Below are positions 13,041 through 26,223 of a DNA stretch of 64,000 nt, piece by piece. The position numbers were made by a program, and so were the translations under genes. The DNA comes from Blastomussa wellsi. Lineage: Eukaryota > Cnidaria > Anthozoa > Scleractinia > Plerogyridae. A model generated the notes under the pieces. That model was not told the origin of the DNA. It saw only the letters and a list, made by a program, of their open reading frames with translations, and did not search any database. Within the stretch, counting starts at the first letter, position 1, and every line of letters begins with the position of its first letter. The DNA is taken from the NCBI GenBank assembly GCA_947652115.1, contig OX393562.1:4354830-4418829 (forward strand), read 5' to 3'.

Positions 13041-14765
13041 AGATCTTGCATAACCAAGATCCTGCATAACCAAGATCTTGCATAACCAAGTTCTTGCATA
13101 ACCAAGATCTTACACAACCAAGATCTTGCCTAACCAAGATCTTGCATAACCAAGATCTTGCCTAACCAAGATCTTGCCTAACCAAGATCTTGCATAACCA
13201 AGATCTTCCATAACCAAGATCATGCATAACCAAGATCTTGGATAACCAAGATCTTGCATAACCAAGATCTTGTCTAACCAAGATCTTGCTTAACCAAGAT
13301 CATGCATAACCAAGATCTTGCCTGACCAAGATCTTCCCTAACCAAGATCTTCCATAACCAAGATCATGCCTAGCCAAGATCTTGCATAACCAAGTTCTTG
13401 CCTAACCAAGATCTTGCATAACCAAGATAATGCATAACCAAAATCTTGCCTAACCAAGATCTTGACTAACCAAGATCTTGCATAACCAAGATCTTGCATA
13501 ACCAAGATCATGCATAGCCAAGTTCTTGCATAACCAAGATCTTGCATAACCAAGTTCTTGCATAACCAAGATCTTGCATAACCAAGATCTTGCCTAACCA
13601 AGATCTTGCCTAACCAAGATCTTGCATAACCAAGATCTTCCCTAACCAAGATCTTGCATAACCAAGATCATGCATAACCAAGATCTTGCCTAACCAAGAA
13701 CTTGCGTAACCAAGATCTTCCATAACAAAGATCTTGCATAACCAAGATCTTGCCTAACCAAGAACTTATATAACCAAGATCTTCCCTTACCAAGAACTTG
13801 CTTAACCAAGATCTTGCATAACAAAGATCTTGCATAACCAAGATCTTGCCTAACCAAGATCTTGCATAACCAAGATCTTCCCCTACCAAGATCTTGCATA
13901 ACCAAGATCATGCATAACCAAGATCTTGCATAACCAAGTTCTTCCATAACCAAGATCTTGCATAACCAAGATCTTGCATAACCAAGATATTGCATAACCA
14001 AGATATTGCATAACCAAGATCTTGCATAACCAAGATCTTGCCTAACCAAGATCTTGCATAAGCAAGATCTTCCCTTACCAAGATCTTGCATAACCAAGAT
14101 CCTGCATAACCAAGATCTTGCATAACCAAGTTCTTGCATAACCAAGATCTTGCCTAACCAAGATCTTGCATAAGCAAGATCTTCCCTTACCAAGATCTTG
14201 CATAACCAAGATCCTGCATAACCAAGATCTTGCATAACCAAGTTCTTGCATAACCAAGATCTTACACAACCAAGATCTTGCCTAACCAAGATCTTGCATA
14301 ACCAAGATCTTGCCTAACCAAGATCTTGCCTAACCAAGATCTTGCATAACCAAGATCTTCCATAACCAAGATCATGCATAACCAAGATCTTGGATAACCA
14401 AGATCTTGCATAACCAAGATCTTGTCTAACCAAGATCTTGCTTAACCAAGATCATGCATAACCAAGATCTTGCCTGACCAAGATCTTCCCTAACCAAGAT
14501 CTTCCATAACCAAGATCATGCCTAGCCAAGATCTTGCATAACCAAGTTCTTGCCTAACCAAGATCTTGCATAACCAAGATAATGCATAACCAAAATCTTG
14601 CCTAACCAAGATCTTGACTAACCAAGATCTTGCATAACCAAGATCTTGCATAACCAAGATCATGCATAGCCAAGTTCTTGCATAACCAAGATCTTGCATA
14701 ACCAAGTTCTTGCATAACCAAGATCTTGCATAACCAAGATCTTGCCTAACCAAGATCTTGCCTAA
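12610..14765. repeat. Local tandem duplication of about 1 kb
   Basis: The sequence at about 12610-13613 is followed directly by a second copy at about 13630-14765. The offset is 1,024 bp (64 units) at the left, for example the unit with AACTTGCGTAACC. It becomes 1,040 and finally 1,152 bp (72 units) at the right, for example CTTACACAACC at 13109 and 14261. The extra 128 bp in the second copy is one added unit plus a separate 112-bp duplication. AGATCCTGC variants shared by both copies, but absent from the matching 1-4.3 kb region, show that the duplication followed that mutation. Confidence 0.85.
14049..14272. repeat. 112-bp (7-unit) duplication nested in the 1-kb duplication
   Basis: A seven-unit word occurs at 14049-14160 and again at 14161-14272. 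Its unit order is: one ending CATAAGCA, one with CCCTTACC, a plain unit, an AGATCCTGC unit, a plain unit, an AGTTCTTGC unit and a final unit. The final unit is TTGCCTAACC in the first copy and CTTACACAACC in the second. The first 1-kb copy (from about 13009) has the word only once, so this step happened after the larger duplication. This gives a clear relative order of events. Confidence 0.88.
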
Positions 14766-16540
14766 CCAATATCTTGTATAACCAAGATCTTGCATAGCCA
14801 AGATCATGCATAACCAAGATCTTGAATAACCAAGTTCTTGCATAACCAAGATCTTGCATAACCAAGATCTTGCCAAACCAAGAACTTGCCTAACCAAGAT
14901 CTTGCATAACCAAGATCTTGCCTAACCAAGAACTTGCATAACCAAGATCTTCCCTAACCAAGATCTTGAATAACCAAGATCATGCATAACCAAGATCTTG
15001 CATAACCAAGTTCTTGCATAACCAAGATATTGCATAACCAAGATCTTGCATAACCAAGATCTTGCATAACCAAGATCTTCCCTAACCAAGATCTTGAATA
15101 ACCAAGATCATGCATAACCAAGATCTTGCATAACCAAGATCTTGCCTAACCAAGATCTTGCCTAACCAATATCTTGCATAACCAAGATCTTGCATAACCA
15201 AGATCATGCATAACCAAGATCTTGCATAACCAAGTTCTTGCATAACCAAGATCTTGCATAACCAAGATCTTGCCAAACCAAGATCTTGCCTAACCAAGAT
15301 CTTGCATAACCAAGATCTTGCATAACCAAGATCTTGCCTAACCAAGATCTTGCATAACAAAGATCTTGCCTAAACAAGATCTTGCATAACCAAGATCCTC
15401 CCTAACAAAGATCTTGCATAACCAAGATCATGCATAACCAAGATCTTGCATAACCAAGTTCTTGCATAACCAAGATCTTGCATAACCAAGATCATGCATA
15501 ACCAAGATCTTGCATAACCAAGATCTTGCCTAACCAAGAACTTGCCTAACCAAGATCTTGCATAACCAAGATCTTGCATAACCAAGATCTTGCATAACCA
15601 AGATCTTGCATAGCCAAGATCTTCCCTAACCAAGATCTTGCATAACCAAGATCATGCATAACCAAGATTTTGCCTAACCAAGAACTTGCCTAACCAAGAT
15701 CTCGCCTAACAAAGATATTGCATAACCAAGATCTTGCCTAACCAAGATCTTGCATAACCAAGATCTTCCCTAACCAAGATCTTGAATAACCAAGATCATG
15801 CATAACCAAGATCTTGCATAACCAAGATCTTGTAACACCAAGTTCTTGCATAACCAAGATCTTGCATAACCAAGATCTTGCCTAACCAAGAACTTGCCTA
15901 ACCAAGATCTTGCATAACCAAGATCTTGCATAACCAAGTTCTTGCATAACCAAGATCTTGCATAACCAAGATCTTCCCTAACCAAGATTTTGCATAACCA
16001 AGATCTTGCATAACCAAGATCTTGCATAACCAAGTTCTTGCATAACCAAGATCTTGCATAACCAAGATCTTTCCTAACCAAGATCTTGCCTAACCAAGAT
16101 CTTGCATAACCAAGATCTTGCATAACCAAGATCATGCATAACCAAGATCTTGCATAACCAAGTTCTTGCATAAACAAGATCTTGCATAACCAAGATCTTG
16201 CCTAACCAAGATATTGCATAATTAAGATCTTGCCTAACCAGGATCTTGCCTAACCAAGATATTGCATAACCAAGATCTTGCATAACCAAGATCATGCATA
16301 ACCAAGATCTTGCATAACCAAGATCATGCATAACCAAGATCTTGCAAAACCAAGATCTTGCATAACCAAGATCTTGCATAACCAAGTTCTTGCATAACCA
16401 AGATCTTGCCTAACCAAGATCTTGCCTAACCAAGATCTTGCATAACCAAGATCTTGCATAACCAAGATCATGCATAACCAAGATCTTGCATAACCAAGTT
16501 CTTGCATAACCAAGATCTTGCCTAACCAAGATCTTGCATA
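14766..16540. repeat. Mosaic segment of the array
   Basis: No gene or foreign sequence is visible. The segment mixes words seen elsewhere. TTGCCAAACC, GATCCTCCCTAACAAAG (near 15395) and CATAGCC units resemble 7.4-8.7 kb and 23.9-24.5 kb. CTTGTAACACCAAG near 15830 resembles 6190. A unit AGATATTGCATAATTA near 16209 is a sister of the AGATATCGC landmark but keeps TT instead of TC. The pieces are not collinear with any single later block over more than a few hundred bases by eye. Confidence 0.7.
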
Positions 16541-19151
16541 ACCAAGATCTTCCCTTACCAAGATCTTGCATAACCAAGATCTTGCCTAACCAAGAACTTA
16601 TATAACCAAGATCTTCCCTTACCAAGAACTTGCTTAACCAAGATCTTGCATAACAAAGATCTTGCATAACCAAGATCTTGCCTAACCAAGATCTTGCATA
16701 ACCAAGATCTTCCCCTACCAAGATCTTGCATAACCAAGATCATGCATAACCAAGATCTTGCATAACCAAGTTCTTCCATAACCAAGATCTTGCATAACCA
16801 AGATCTTGCATAACCAAGATATTGCATAACCAAGATATTGCATAAGCAAGATCTTCCCTAACCAAGATCTTGCATAACCAAGATCATGCATAACCAAGAT
16901 CTTGCATAACCAAGTTCTTGCATAACCAAGATCTTGCACAACCAAGATCTTGCCTAACCAAGATCTTGCATAACCAAGATCTTGCCTAACCAAGATCTTG
17001 CCTAACCAAGATCTTGCATAACCAAGATCTTCCATAACCAAGATCATGCATAACCAAGATCTTGCATAACCAAGATCTTGCATAACCAAGATCTTGCCTA
17101 ACCAAGATCTTGCATAACCAAGATCTTGCATAACCAAGATCTTGCCTAACCAAGATCTTGCCTAACCAAGATCTTGCATAACCAAGATCTTGCATAACAA
17201 AGATCAAGCATAACCAAGATCTTGCATAACCAAGATCTTGCATAACCAAGATCTTGCATAACCAAGATCTTGCTTAACCAAGATCTTGCATAACCAAGAT
17301 CTTGCATAACCAAGATCTTGTCTAACCAAGATCTTTCTTAACCAACATCATGCATAACCAAGATCTTGCCTAACCAAGATCTTCCCTAACCAAGATCTTG
17401 CATAACCAAGATCATGCCTAACCAAGATCTTGCATAACCAAGTTCTTGCCTAACCTAGATCTTGCATAACCAAGATCATGCATAACCAAAATCTTGCATA
17501 ACCAAGATCTTCAATAACCAAGATCTTGCCTAACCAAGATCTTGACTAACCAAGATCTTGCATAACCAAGATCTTGCATAACCAAGATCATGCATAGCCA
17601 AGTTCTTGCATTACCAAAATCATGCATAACCAAGTTCTTGCATAACCAAGATCTTGCATAACCAAGATCTTGCTTTACCAAGATCATGCCTAACCAAGAT
17701 CTTGCATAACCAAGATCTTGCATAAACAATATCTTGCATAACCAAGATCTTGCATATCCAAGATCTTGCATAACCAAGATCTTGCCTAACCAAGATCTTG
17801 CCTAACCAAGATCTTGCATAACCAAGATCTTGCATAACCAAGATCATGCATAACCAAGATCTTGCATAACCAAGTTCTTGCATAACCAAGATCTTGCATA
17901 ACCAAGATCTTGCCTAACCAAGAACTTGCATAACCAAGATCTTCCCTGACCAAGATCTTGAATAACCAAGATCATGCATAACCAAGATCTTGCATAACCA
18001 AGTTCTTGCATAACCAAGATATTGCATAACCAAGATCTTGCCTAACCAAGATCTTACATAACCAAGATCTTCCCTAACCAAGACCTTCTATAACCAAGAT
18101 CCTGCATAACCAAGTTCTTCCATAACCAAGATCTTCCATAACCAAGATCTTGCATAACCAAGATCTTGCATAACAAGGATATTGCATAACAAAGATCTTG
18201 CCTAACCAAGAACTTGCCTAACCAAGATCTTGCATAACCAAGATCTTGCATAACCAAGATCTTCCATAACCAAGATCTTGCATAACCAAGATCTTGCATA
18301 ACCAAGATCTTGCATAACCAAGATCTTGCCTAACCAAGAACTTGCCTAACCAAGATCTTGCATAACCAAGATCTTCCATAACCAAGATCTTGCCTAACCA
18401 AGATCTTGCATAACCAAGATCTTGCCTAACCAAGATCTTCCGTAACCAAGTTCTTGCATAACCAAGATCATGCATAACCAAGATCTTGCAAAACCAAGTT
18501 ATGCATAACCAAGATCTTGCATAACCAAGATCTTGCCTAACCAAGAGCTTCCATAACCAAGATCTTGCATAACCAAGATCTTGCCTAACCAAGATCTTGC
18601 CTAACCAAGATCATGCATAACCAAGATCTTGCATAACCAAGTTCTTGCATAACCAAGATCTTGCCTAACCAAGAACTTGCCTAACCAAGATCTTTTATAA
18701 CCAAGATCATGCATAACCAAGATCTTGTAAACCCAAGTTCTTGCATAACCAAGATCTTGCATAACCAAGATCTTGCCTAACCAAGATCTTGCATAACCAA
18801 GATCTTGCATAACCAAGTTCTTGCATAACCAAGATCTTGCATAACCAAGATCTTGCCTAACCAAGATCTTGCCTAACCAAGATCTTGCATAACCAAGATC
18901 TTGCATAACCAAGATCTTGCATAACCAAGTTCTTGCATAACCAAGATCTTGCATAACCAAGATCTTGCCTAACCAAGATCTTGCCTAACCAAGATCTTGC
19001 ATAACCAAGATCTTGCATAACCAAGATCATGCATAACCAAGATCTTGCATAACCAAGTTCTTGCATAACCAAGATCTTGCATAACCAAGATCTTGCCTAA
19101 CCAAGATATTGGATAATTAAGATCTTGCCTAACAAGGATCTTGCCTAACCA
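16540..19151. repeat. 2.6-kb block B, first copy (recurs at about 34363-36990)
   Basis: The variant order matches 34363-36990 at offset 17,823 bp, becoming 17,839 near 18.2-18.3 kb through a one-unit difference. Both copies contain the same 15-bp unit (18497 and 36336), a derived feature that proves common descent. Other shared marks are AGACCTTCTATAACC near 18081, AACAAGGATATTGC near 18174, CTTTTATAACC near 18693 and CTTGTAAACCC near 18726. The right edge is the point where the 7-kb HOR begins, but similarity with the second copy continues across it, so B and the 7-kb block were copied together. Confidence 0.85.
18497..18511. repeat. 15-bp unit (register shift -1)
   Basis: The unit reads AGTTATGCATAACCA, one base shorter than normal. 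Before it units start at positions equal to 1 modulo 16, and after it at 0 modulo 16. It lies in block B and has an exact partner at 36336. Confidence 0.95.
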
Positions 19152-22100
19152 AGATTTTGCATAACCAAGATATTGCATAACCAAGATCATGCATAACCTA
19201 GATCTTGCATAACCAAGATCTTGCATAACCAAGATCTTGCATAACCAAGATCTTGCCTAACCAAGATCTTGCATAACCAAGATCTTGCATAACCAAGATC
19301 TTGCATAACCAAGATCATGCATAACCAAGATCTTGCATAACCAAGTTTTTGCATAACCAAGATCTTGCATAACCAAGATCTTGCCTAACCAAGAACTTGC
19401 CTAACCAAAATCTTGCATAACTAAGATCTTGCATAACCAAGATCTTGTCTAACCAAGATCTTGCATAAGCAAGATCGTCCCTAACAAAGGTCTTCCACAA
19501 CCAAGATCATGCATAACCAAGATCTTGCCTAAGCAAGAACTTGTCTAACCAAGATCTTGCATAACAAAGACCTTGCATAACTAAGATCTTGCCTAACCAA
19601 GATCTTGCATAACCAAGATCTTCCCTAACCAAGATCTTGCATAACCAAGATCATGCATAACCAAGATCTTGCATAACCAAGTTCTTGCATAACCAAGATC
19701 TTGCATAACCAAGATCTTGCTTTACCAAGATCATGCATAACCAAGATCTTGCATAACCAACATCTTGCATAACCAACATCTTGCATAACCAAGATCTTGC
19801 ATAACCAAGATCTTGCATAACCAAGATCTTCCCTAACCAAGATCTTGCCTAACCAAGATCTTGCATAACCAAGATCATGCATAACCATGATCTTGCATAA
19901 CCAAGTTCTTGCATAACCAAGATCTTGCACAACCAAGATCTTGCCTAACCAAGATCTTGCATAACCAAGATCTTGCATAACCAAGATCATGCATAACCAA
20001 GATCTTGCATAACCAAGTTCTTGCATAACCAAGATCTTGCATAACCAAGATCTTGCCTAACTAAGAACTTGCCTAACCAAGATCTTGCATAACAAAGATC
20101 TTGCATAACCAAGATCTTGCCTAACCAAGATCTTGCATAACCAAGATCTTCCCTAACCAAGATCTTGCATAACCAAGATCATGCATAACCAAGATCTTGC
20201 CTAACCAAGAACTTGCCTAACTAAGATCTTCCATAACAAAGATCTTGCATAACCAAGATCTTGCCTAACCAAGAACTTATATAACCAAGATCTTCCCTTA
20301 CCAAGAACTTGCCTAACCAAGATCTTGCATAACAAAGATCTTGCATAACCAAGATCTTGCCTAACCAAGATCTTTCATAACCAAGATCTTCCCTTACCAA
20401 GATCTTGCATAACCAAGATCATGCATAACCAAGTTCTTCCATAACCAAGATCTTGCATAACCAAGATCTTGCCTAACCAAGATATTGCATAACCAAGATA
20501 TTGCATAACCAAGATCTTGCCTAACCAAGATCTTGCATAACCAAGATCATGCATAACCAAGATCTTGCATAACCAAGTTCTTGCATAACCAAGATCTTGC
20601 ACAACCAAGATCTTGCCTAACCAAGATCTTGCATAACCAAGGTCTTGCCTAACCAAGATCTTGCCTAACCAAGATCTTGCATAACCAAGATCTTCCATAA
20701 CCAAGATCTTGCATAACCAAGATCTTCCCTTACCAAGATCTTGCATAACCAAGATCATGCATAACCAAGATCTTGCATAACCAAGTTCTTACATAACCAA
20801 GATCTTGCATAACCAAGATCTTGCCTAACCAAGATATTGCATAACCAAGATATTGCATAACCAAGATCTTGCCTAACCAAGATCTTGCATAACCAAGATC
20901 ATGCATAACCAAGATCTTGCATAACCAAGATCTTGCATAACCAAGATCATGCATAACCAAGATTTTGCCTAACCAAGAACTTGCCTAACCAAGATCTTGC
21001 CTAACAAAGATATTGCATAACCAAGATCTTGCCTAACCAAGATCTTGCATAACCAACATCTTCCCTAACCAAGATCTTGATTAACCAAGATCATGCATAA
21101 CCAAGATCTTGCGTAACCAAGTTCTTGCATAACCAAGATCTTGTAACACCAAGTTCTTGCATAACCAAGATCTTGCCTAACCAAGATCTTGCATAACCAA
21201 GATCTTGCATAACAAAGATCAAGCATAACCAAGATCTTGCATAACCAAGATCTTGCATAACCAAGATCTTGCATAACCAAGATCTTGCCTAACCAAGATC
21301 TTGCATAACCAAGATCTTGCATAACCAAGATCTTGTCTAACCAAGATCTTTCTTAACCAAGATCATGCATAACCAAGATCTTGCCTAACCAAGATCTTCC
21401 CTAACCAAGATCTTGCATAACCAAGATCATGCCTAACCAAGATCTTGCATAACCAAGTTCTTGCCTAACCTAGATCTTGCATAACCAAGATCGTGCATAA
21501 CCAAAATCTTGCATAACCAAGATCTTCCCTAACCAAGATCTTGCCTAACCAAGATCTTGACTAACCAAGATCTTGCATAACCAAGATCTTGCATAACCAA
21601 GATCATGCATAGCCAAGGCCTTCCATTACCAAAATCATGCATAACCAAGTTCTTGCATAACTAAGATCTTGCATAACCAAGATCTTGCTTTACCAAGATC
21701 ATGTATAACCAAGATCTTGCATAACCAAGATCTTGCATAAACAATATCTTGCATAACCAAGATCTTGCATATCCAAGATCTTGCATAACCAAGATCTTGC
21801 CTAACCAAGATCTTGCCTAACCAAGATCTTGCATAACCAAGATCTTGCATAACCAAGATCATGCATAACCAAGATCTTGCATAACGAAGTTCTTGCATAA
21901 CCAAGATCTTGCATAACCAAGATCTTGCCTAACCAAGAACTTGCATAACCAAGATCTTCCCTAACCAAGATCTTGAATAACCAAGATCATGCATAACCAA
22001 GATCTTGCATAACCAAATTCTTGCATAACCAAGATATTCCATAACCAAGATCTTGCCTAACCAAGATCTTGCATAACCAAGATCTTGCATAACCAAGATC

Positions 22101-25100
22101 TTGCATAACCAAGTTCTTGCATAACCAAGATCTTGCACAACCAAGATCTTGCCTAACCAAGATCTTGCATAACCAAGATCTTGCATAACCAAGATCATGC
22201 ATAACCAAGATCTTGCATAACCAAGTTCTTGCATAACCAAGATCTTGCATAACCAAGATCTTGCCTAACTAAGAACTTGCCTAACCAAGATCTTGCATAA
22301 CAAAGATCTTGCATAACCAAGATCTTGCCTAACCAAGATCTTGCATAACCAAGATCTTCCCTAACCAAGATCTTGCATAACCAAGATCATGCATAACCAA
22401 GATCTTGCCTAACCAGGAACTTGCCTAACCAAGATCTTCCATAACAAAGATCTTGCATAACCAAGATCTTGCCTAACCAAGAACTTATATAACCAAGATC
22501 TTCCCTTACCAAGAACTTGCCTAACCAAGATCTTGCATAACAAAGATCTTGCATAACCAAGATCTTGCCTAACCAAGATCTTGCATAACCAAGATCTTCC
22601 CTTACCAAGATCTTGCATAACCAAGATCATGCATAACCAAGATCTTGCATAACCAAGTTCTTCCATAACCAAGATCTTGCATAACCAAGATCTTGCCTAA
22701 CCAAGATATTGCATAACCAAGATATTGCATAACCAAGATCTTGCCTAACCAAGATCTTGCATAACCAAGATCATGCATAACCAAGATCTTGCATAACCAA
22801 GATCTTGCATAACCAAGATCATGCATAACCAAGATTTTGCCTAACCAAGAACTTGCCTAACCAAGATCTTGCCTAACAAAGATATTGCATAACCAAGATC
22901 TTGCCTAACCAAGATCTTGCATAACCAATATCTTCCCTAACCAAGATCTTGAATAACCAAGATCATGCATAACCAAGTTCTTGCATAACCAAGATCTTGT
23001 AACACCAAGTTCTTGCATAACCAACATCTTGCCTAACCAAGATCTTGCATAACCAAGATCTTGCATAACAAAGATCAAGCATAACCAAGATCTTGCATAA
23101 CCAAGATCTTGCATAACCAAGATCTTGCATAACCAAGATCTTGCCTAACCAAGATCTTGCATAACCAAGATCTTGCATAACCAAGATCTTGTCTAACCTA
23201 GATCTTGCATAACCAAGATCATGCATAACCAAAATCTTGCATAACCAAGATCTTCCCTAACCAAGATCTTGCCTAACCAAAATCTTGACTAACCAAGATC
23301 TTGCATAACCAAGATCTTGCATAACCAAGATCATGCATAGCCAAGGCCTTCCATTACCAAAATCATGCATAACCAAGTTCTTGCATAACCAAGATCTGGC
23401 ATAACCAAGATCTTGCTTTACCAAGATCATGCATAACCAAGATCTTGCATAACCAAGATCTTGCATAAACAATATCTTGCATAACCAAGATCTTGCATAT
23501 CCAAGATCTTGCATAACCAAGATCTTGCCTAACCAAGATCTTGCCTAACCAAGATCTTGCATAACCAAGATCTTGCATAACCAAGATCATGCATAACCAA
23601 GATCTTGCATAACCAAGTTCTTGCATAACCAAGATCTTGCATAACCAAGATCTTGCCTAACCAAGAACTTGCATAACCAAGATCTTCCCTAACCAAGATC
23701 TTGCATAACCAAGATCATGCATAACCAAGATCTTGCATAACCAAATTCTTGCATAACCAAGATATTCCATAACCAAGATCTTGCCTAACCAAGATCTTGC
23801 ATAACCAAGATCTTCCCTAACCAAGATCTTGAATAACCAAGATCATGCATAACCAAGATCTTGCATAACCAAGTTCTTGCATAACCAAGATCTTGCATAA
23901 CCAAGATCTTGCCTAACCAAGATCTTGCCTAACCAATATCTTGCATAACCAAGATCTTGCATAACCAAGATCATGCATAACCAAGATCTTGCATAACCAA
24001 GTTCTTGCATAACCTAGATCTTGCATAACCAAGATCTTGCCAAACCAAGAACTTGCCTAACCAAGATCTTGCATAACCAAGATCTTGCATAACCAAGATC
24101 TTGCCTAACCAAGATCTTGCATAACAAAGATCTTGCCTAAACAAGATCTTGCATAACCAAGATCCTCCCTAACAAAGATCTTGCATAACCAAGATCATGC
24201 ATAACCAAGATCTTGCATAACCAAGTTCTTGCATAACCAAGATCTTGCATAACCAAGATCATGCATAACCAAGATCTTGCAAAACCAAGATCTTGCCTAA
24301 CCAAGAACTTGCCTAACCAAGATCTTGCATAACCAAGATCTTGCATAACCAAGATCTTGCATAGCAAAGATCTTCCCTAACCAAGATCTTGCATAACCAA
24401 GATCATGCATAACCAAGATTTTGCCTAACCAAGATCTTGCATAACCAAGATCTTGCATAACCAAGATCTTGCATAGCCAAGATCTTCCCTAACCAAGATC
24501 TTGCATAACCAAGATCTTTCCTAACCAAGATCTTGCCTAACCAAGATCTTGCATAACCAAGATCTTGCATAACCAAGATCATGCATAACCAAGATCTTGC
24601 ATAACCAAGTTCTTGCATAACCAGAATCTTGCATAACCAAGATCTTGCCTAACCAAGATATCGCATAATTAAGATCTTGCCTAACCAGGATCTTGCCTAA
24701 CCAAGATATTGCATAACCAAGATATTGCATAACCAAGATCATGAATAACCAAGATCTTGCATAACCAAGATCTTGCATAACCAAGATCTTGCATAACCAA
24801 GATCTTGCCTAACCAAGATCTTGCATAACCAAGATCTTGCCTAACCAAGATCTTGCCTAACCAAGACCTTGCATAACCAAGATCTTGCATAACCAAGATC
24901 TTGCATAACCAAGATCATGCATAACCAAGATCTTGCATAACCAAGTTCTTGCATAACCAAGATCTTGCATAACCAAGATCTTGCCTAACCAAGAACTTGC
25001 CTAACCAAAATCTTGCATAACTAAGATCTTGCATAACCAAGATCTTGCCTAACCAAGATCTTGCATAAGCAAGATCTTCCCTAACAAAGGTCTTGCATAA

Positions 25101-26223
25101 CCAGGATCATGCATAACCAAGATCTTGCCTAAGCAAGAACTTGTCTAACCAAGATCTTGCATAACAAAGATCTTGCATAACCAAGATCTTGCCTAACCAA
25201 GATCTTGCATAACCAAGATCTTCCCTAACCAAGATCTTGCATAACCAAGATCATGCATAACCAAGATATTGCATAACCAAGTTCTTGCATAACCAAGATC
25301 TTGCATAACCAAGGTCTTGCCTAACCAAGATCTTGCATAACCAAGATCTTGCATAACCAAGATCTTGCCTAACCAAGATCTTGCCTAACCAAGATCTTGC
25401 ATAACCAAGATCTTCCCTAACCAAGATCATGCATAACCAAGATCTTGCATAACCAAGTTCTTGCATAACCAAGATCTTGCCTAACCAAGATATTGCATAA
25501 CCAAGATTTTGCCTAACCAAGATATTGCATAACCAAATTATTGCATAACCAAGATCTTGCCTAACCAAGATCTTGCATAAGCAAGATCTTCCGTAACCAA
25601 GATCTTGCATAACCAAGATCTTGCATAACCAAGTTCTTGCATAACCAAGATCTTGGATAACAAAGATCTTGCCTAACCAAGAGCTTGCATAACCAAGATC
25701 TTGCATAACCAAGATCTTGCCTAACCAAGATCTTGCCTAACCAAGATCTTGCCTAACCAATATCTTGCCTAACCAAGATCTTGCATAACCAAGATCTTGC
25801 ATAACCAAGATCATGCATAAACAAGATCTTGCATAACCAAGTTCTTGCATAAGCAAGATCTTGCATAACCAAGATCTTGCATAACCAAGAACTTGCCTAA
25901 CCAAGATCTTCCATAACCAAGATCTTGCATAACCAAGATCTTGCCTAACCAAGATCTTGCATAACCAAGATCATGCATAACCAAGATCTTGCGTAACCAA
26001 GAACTTGCCTAACAAAGATCTTGCATAACCAAGACCATGCATAACCAAGATCTTGCATAACCAAGATCATGCATAACCTAGATCTTGCATAACCAAGATC
26101 TTGCATAACCAAGATCTTGCATAACCAAGATCTTGCCTAACCAAGATCTTGCATAACCAAGATCTTGCATAACCAAGATCTTGCCTAACCAAGATCTTGC
26201 ATAACCAAGATCCTGCATAACCA
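19152..26223. repeat. 7,072-bp HOR, copy A1
   Basis: Starts at the unit AGATTTTGCATAACCA at 19152 and is followed without a gap by a second copy starting at 26224. Variant order is identical at offset 7,072 (442 units) for nearly 7 kb. I noticed only about ten isolated base differences, for example CCTTGC/CTTGC near 19570, CTTCCC/CTTCTC near 20294 and CTGGC/CTTGC near 23396. Adjacent 16-bp units typically differ at one or two bases, so the copies are far more alike than their own units. The AAGGCCTTCCATTACC landmark occurs at 21616 and 23344 and the AGATATCGC landmark at 24656. The last 160 bp before 26224 are not matched at the end of the second copy. Confidence 0.92.
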
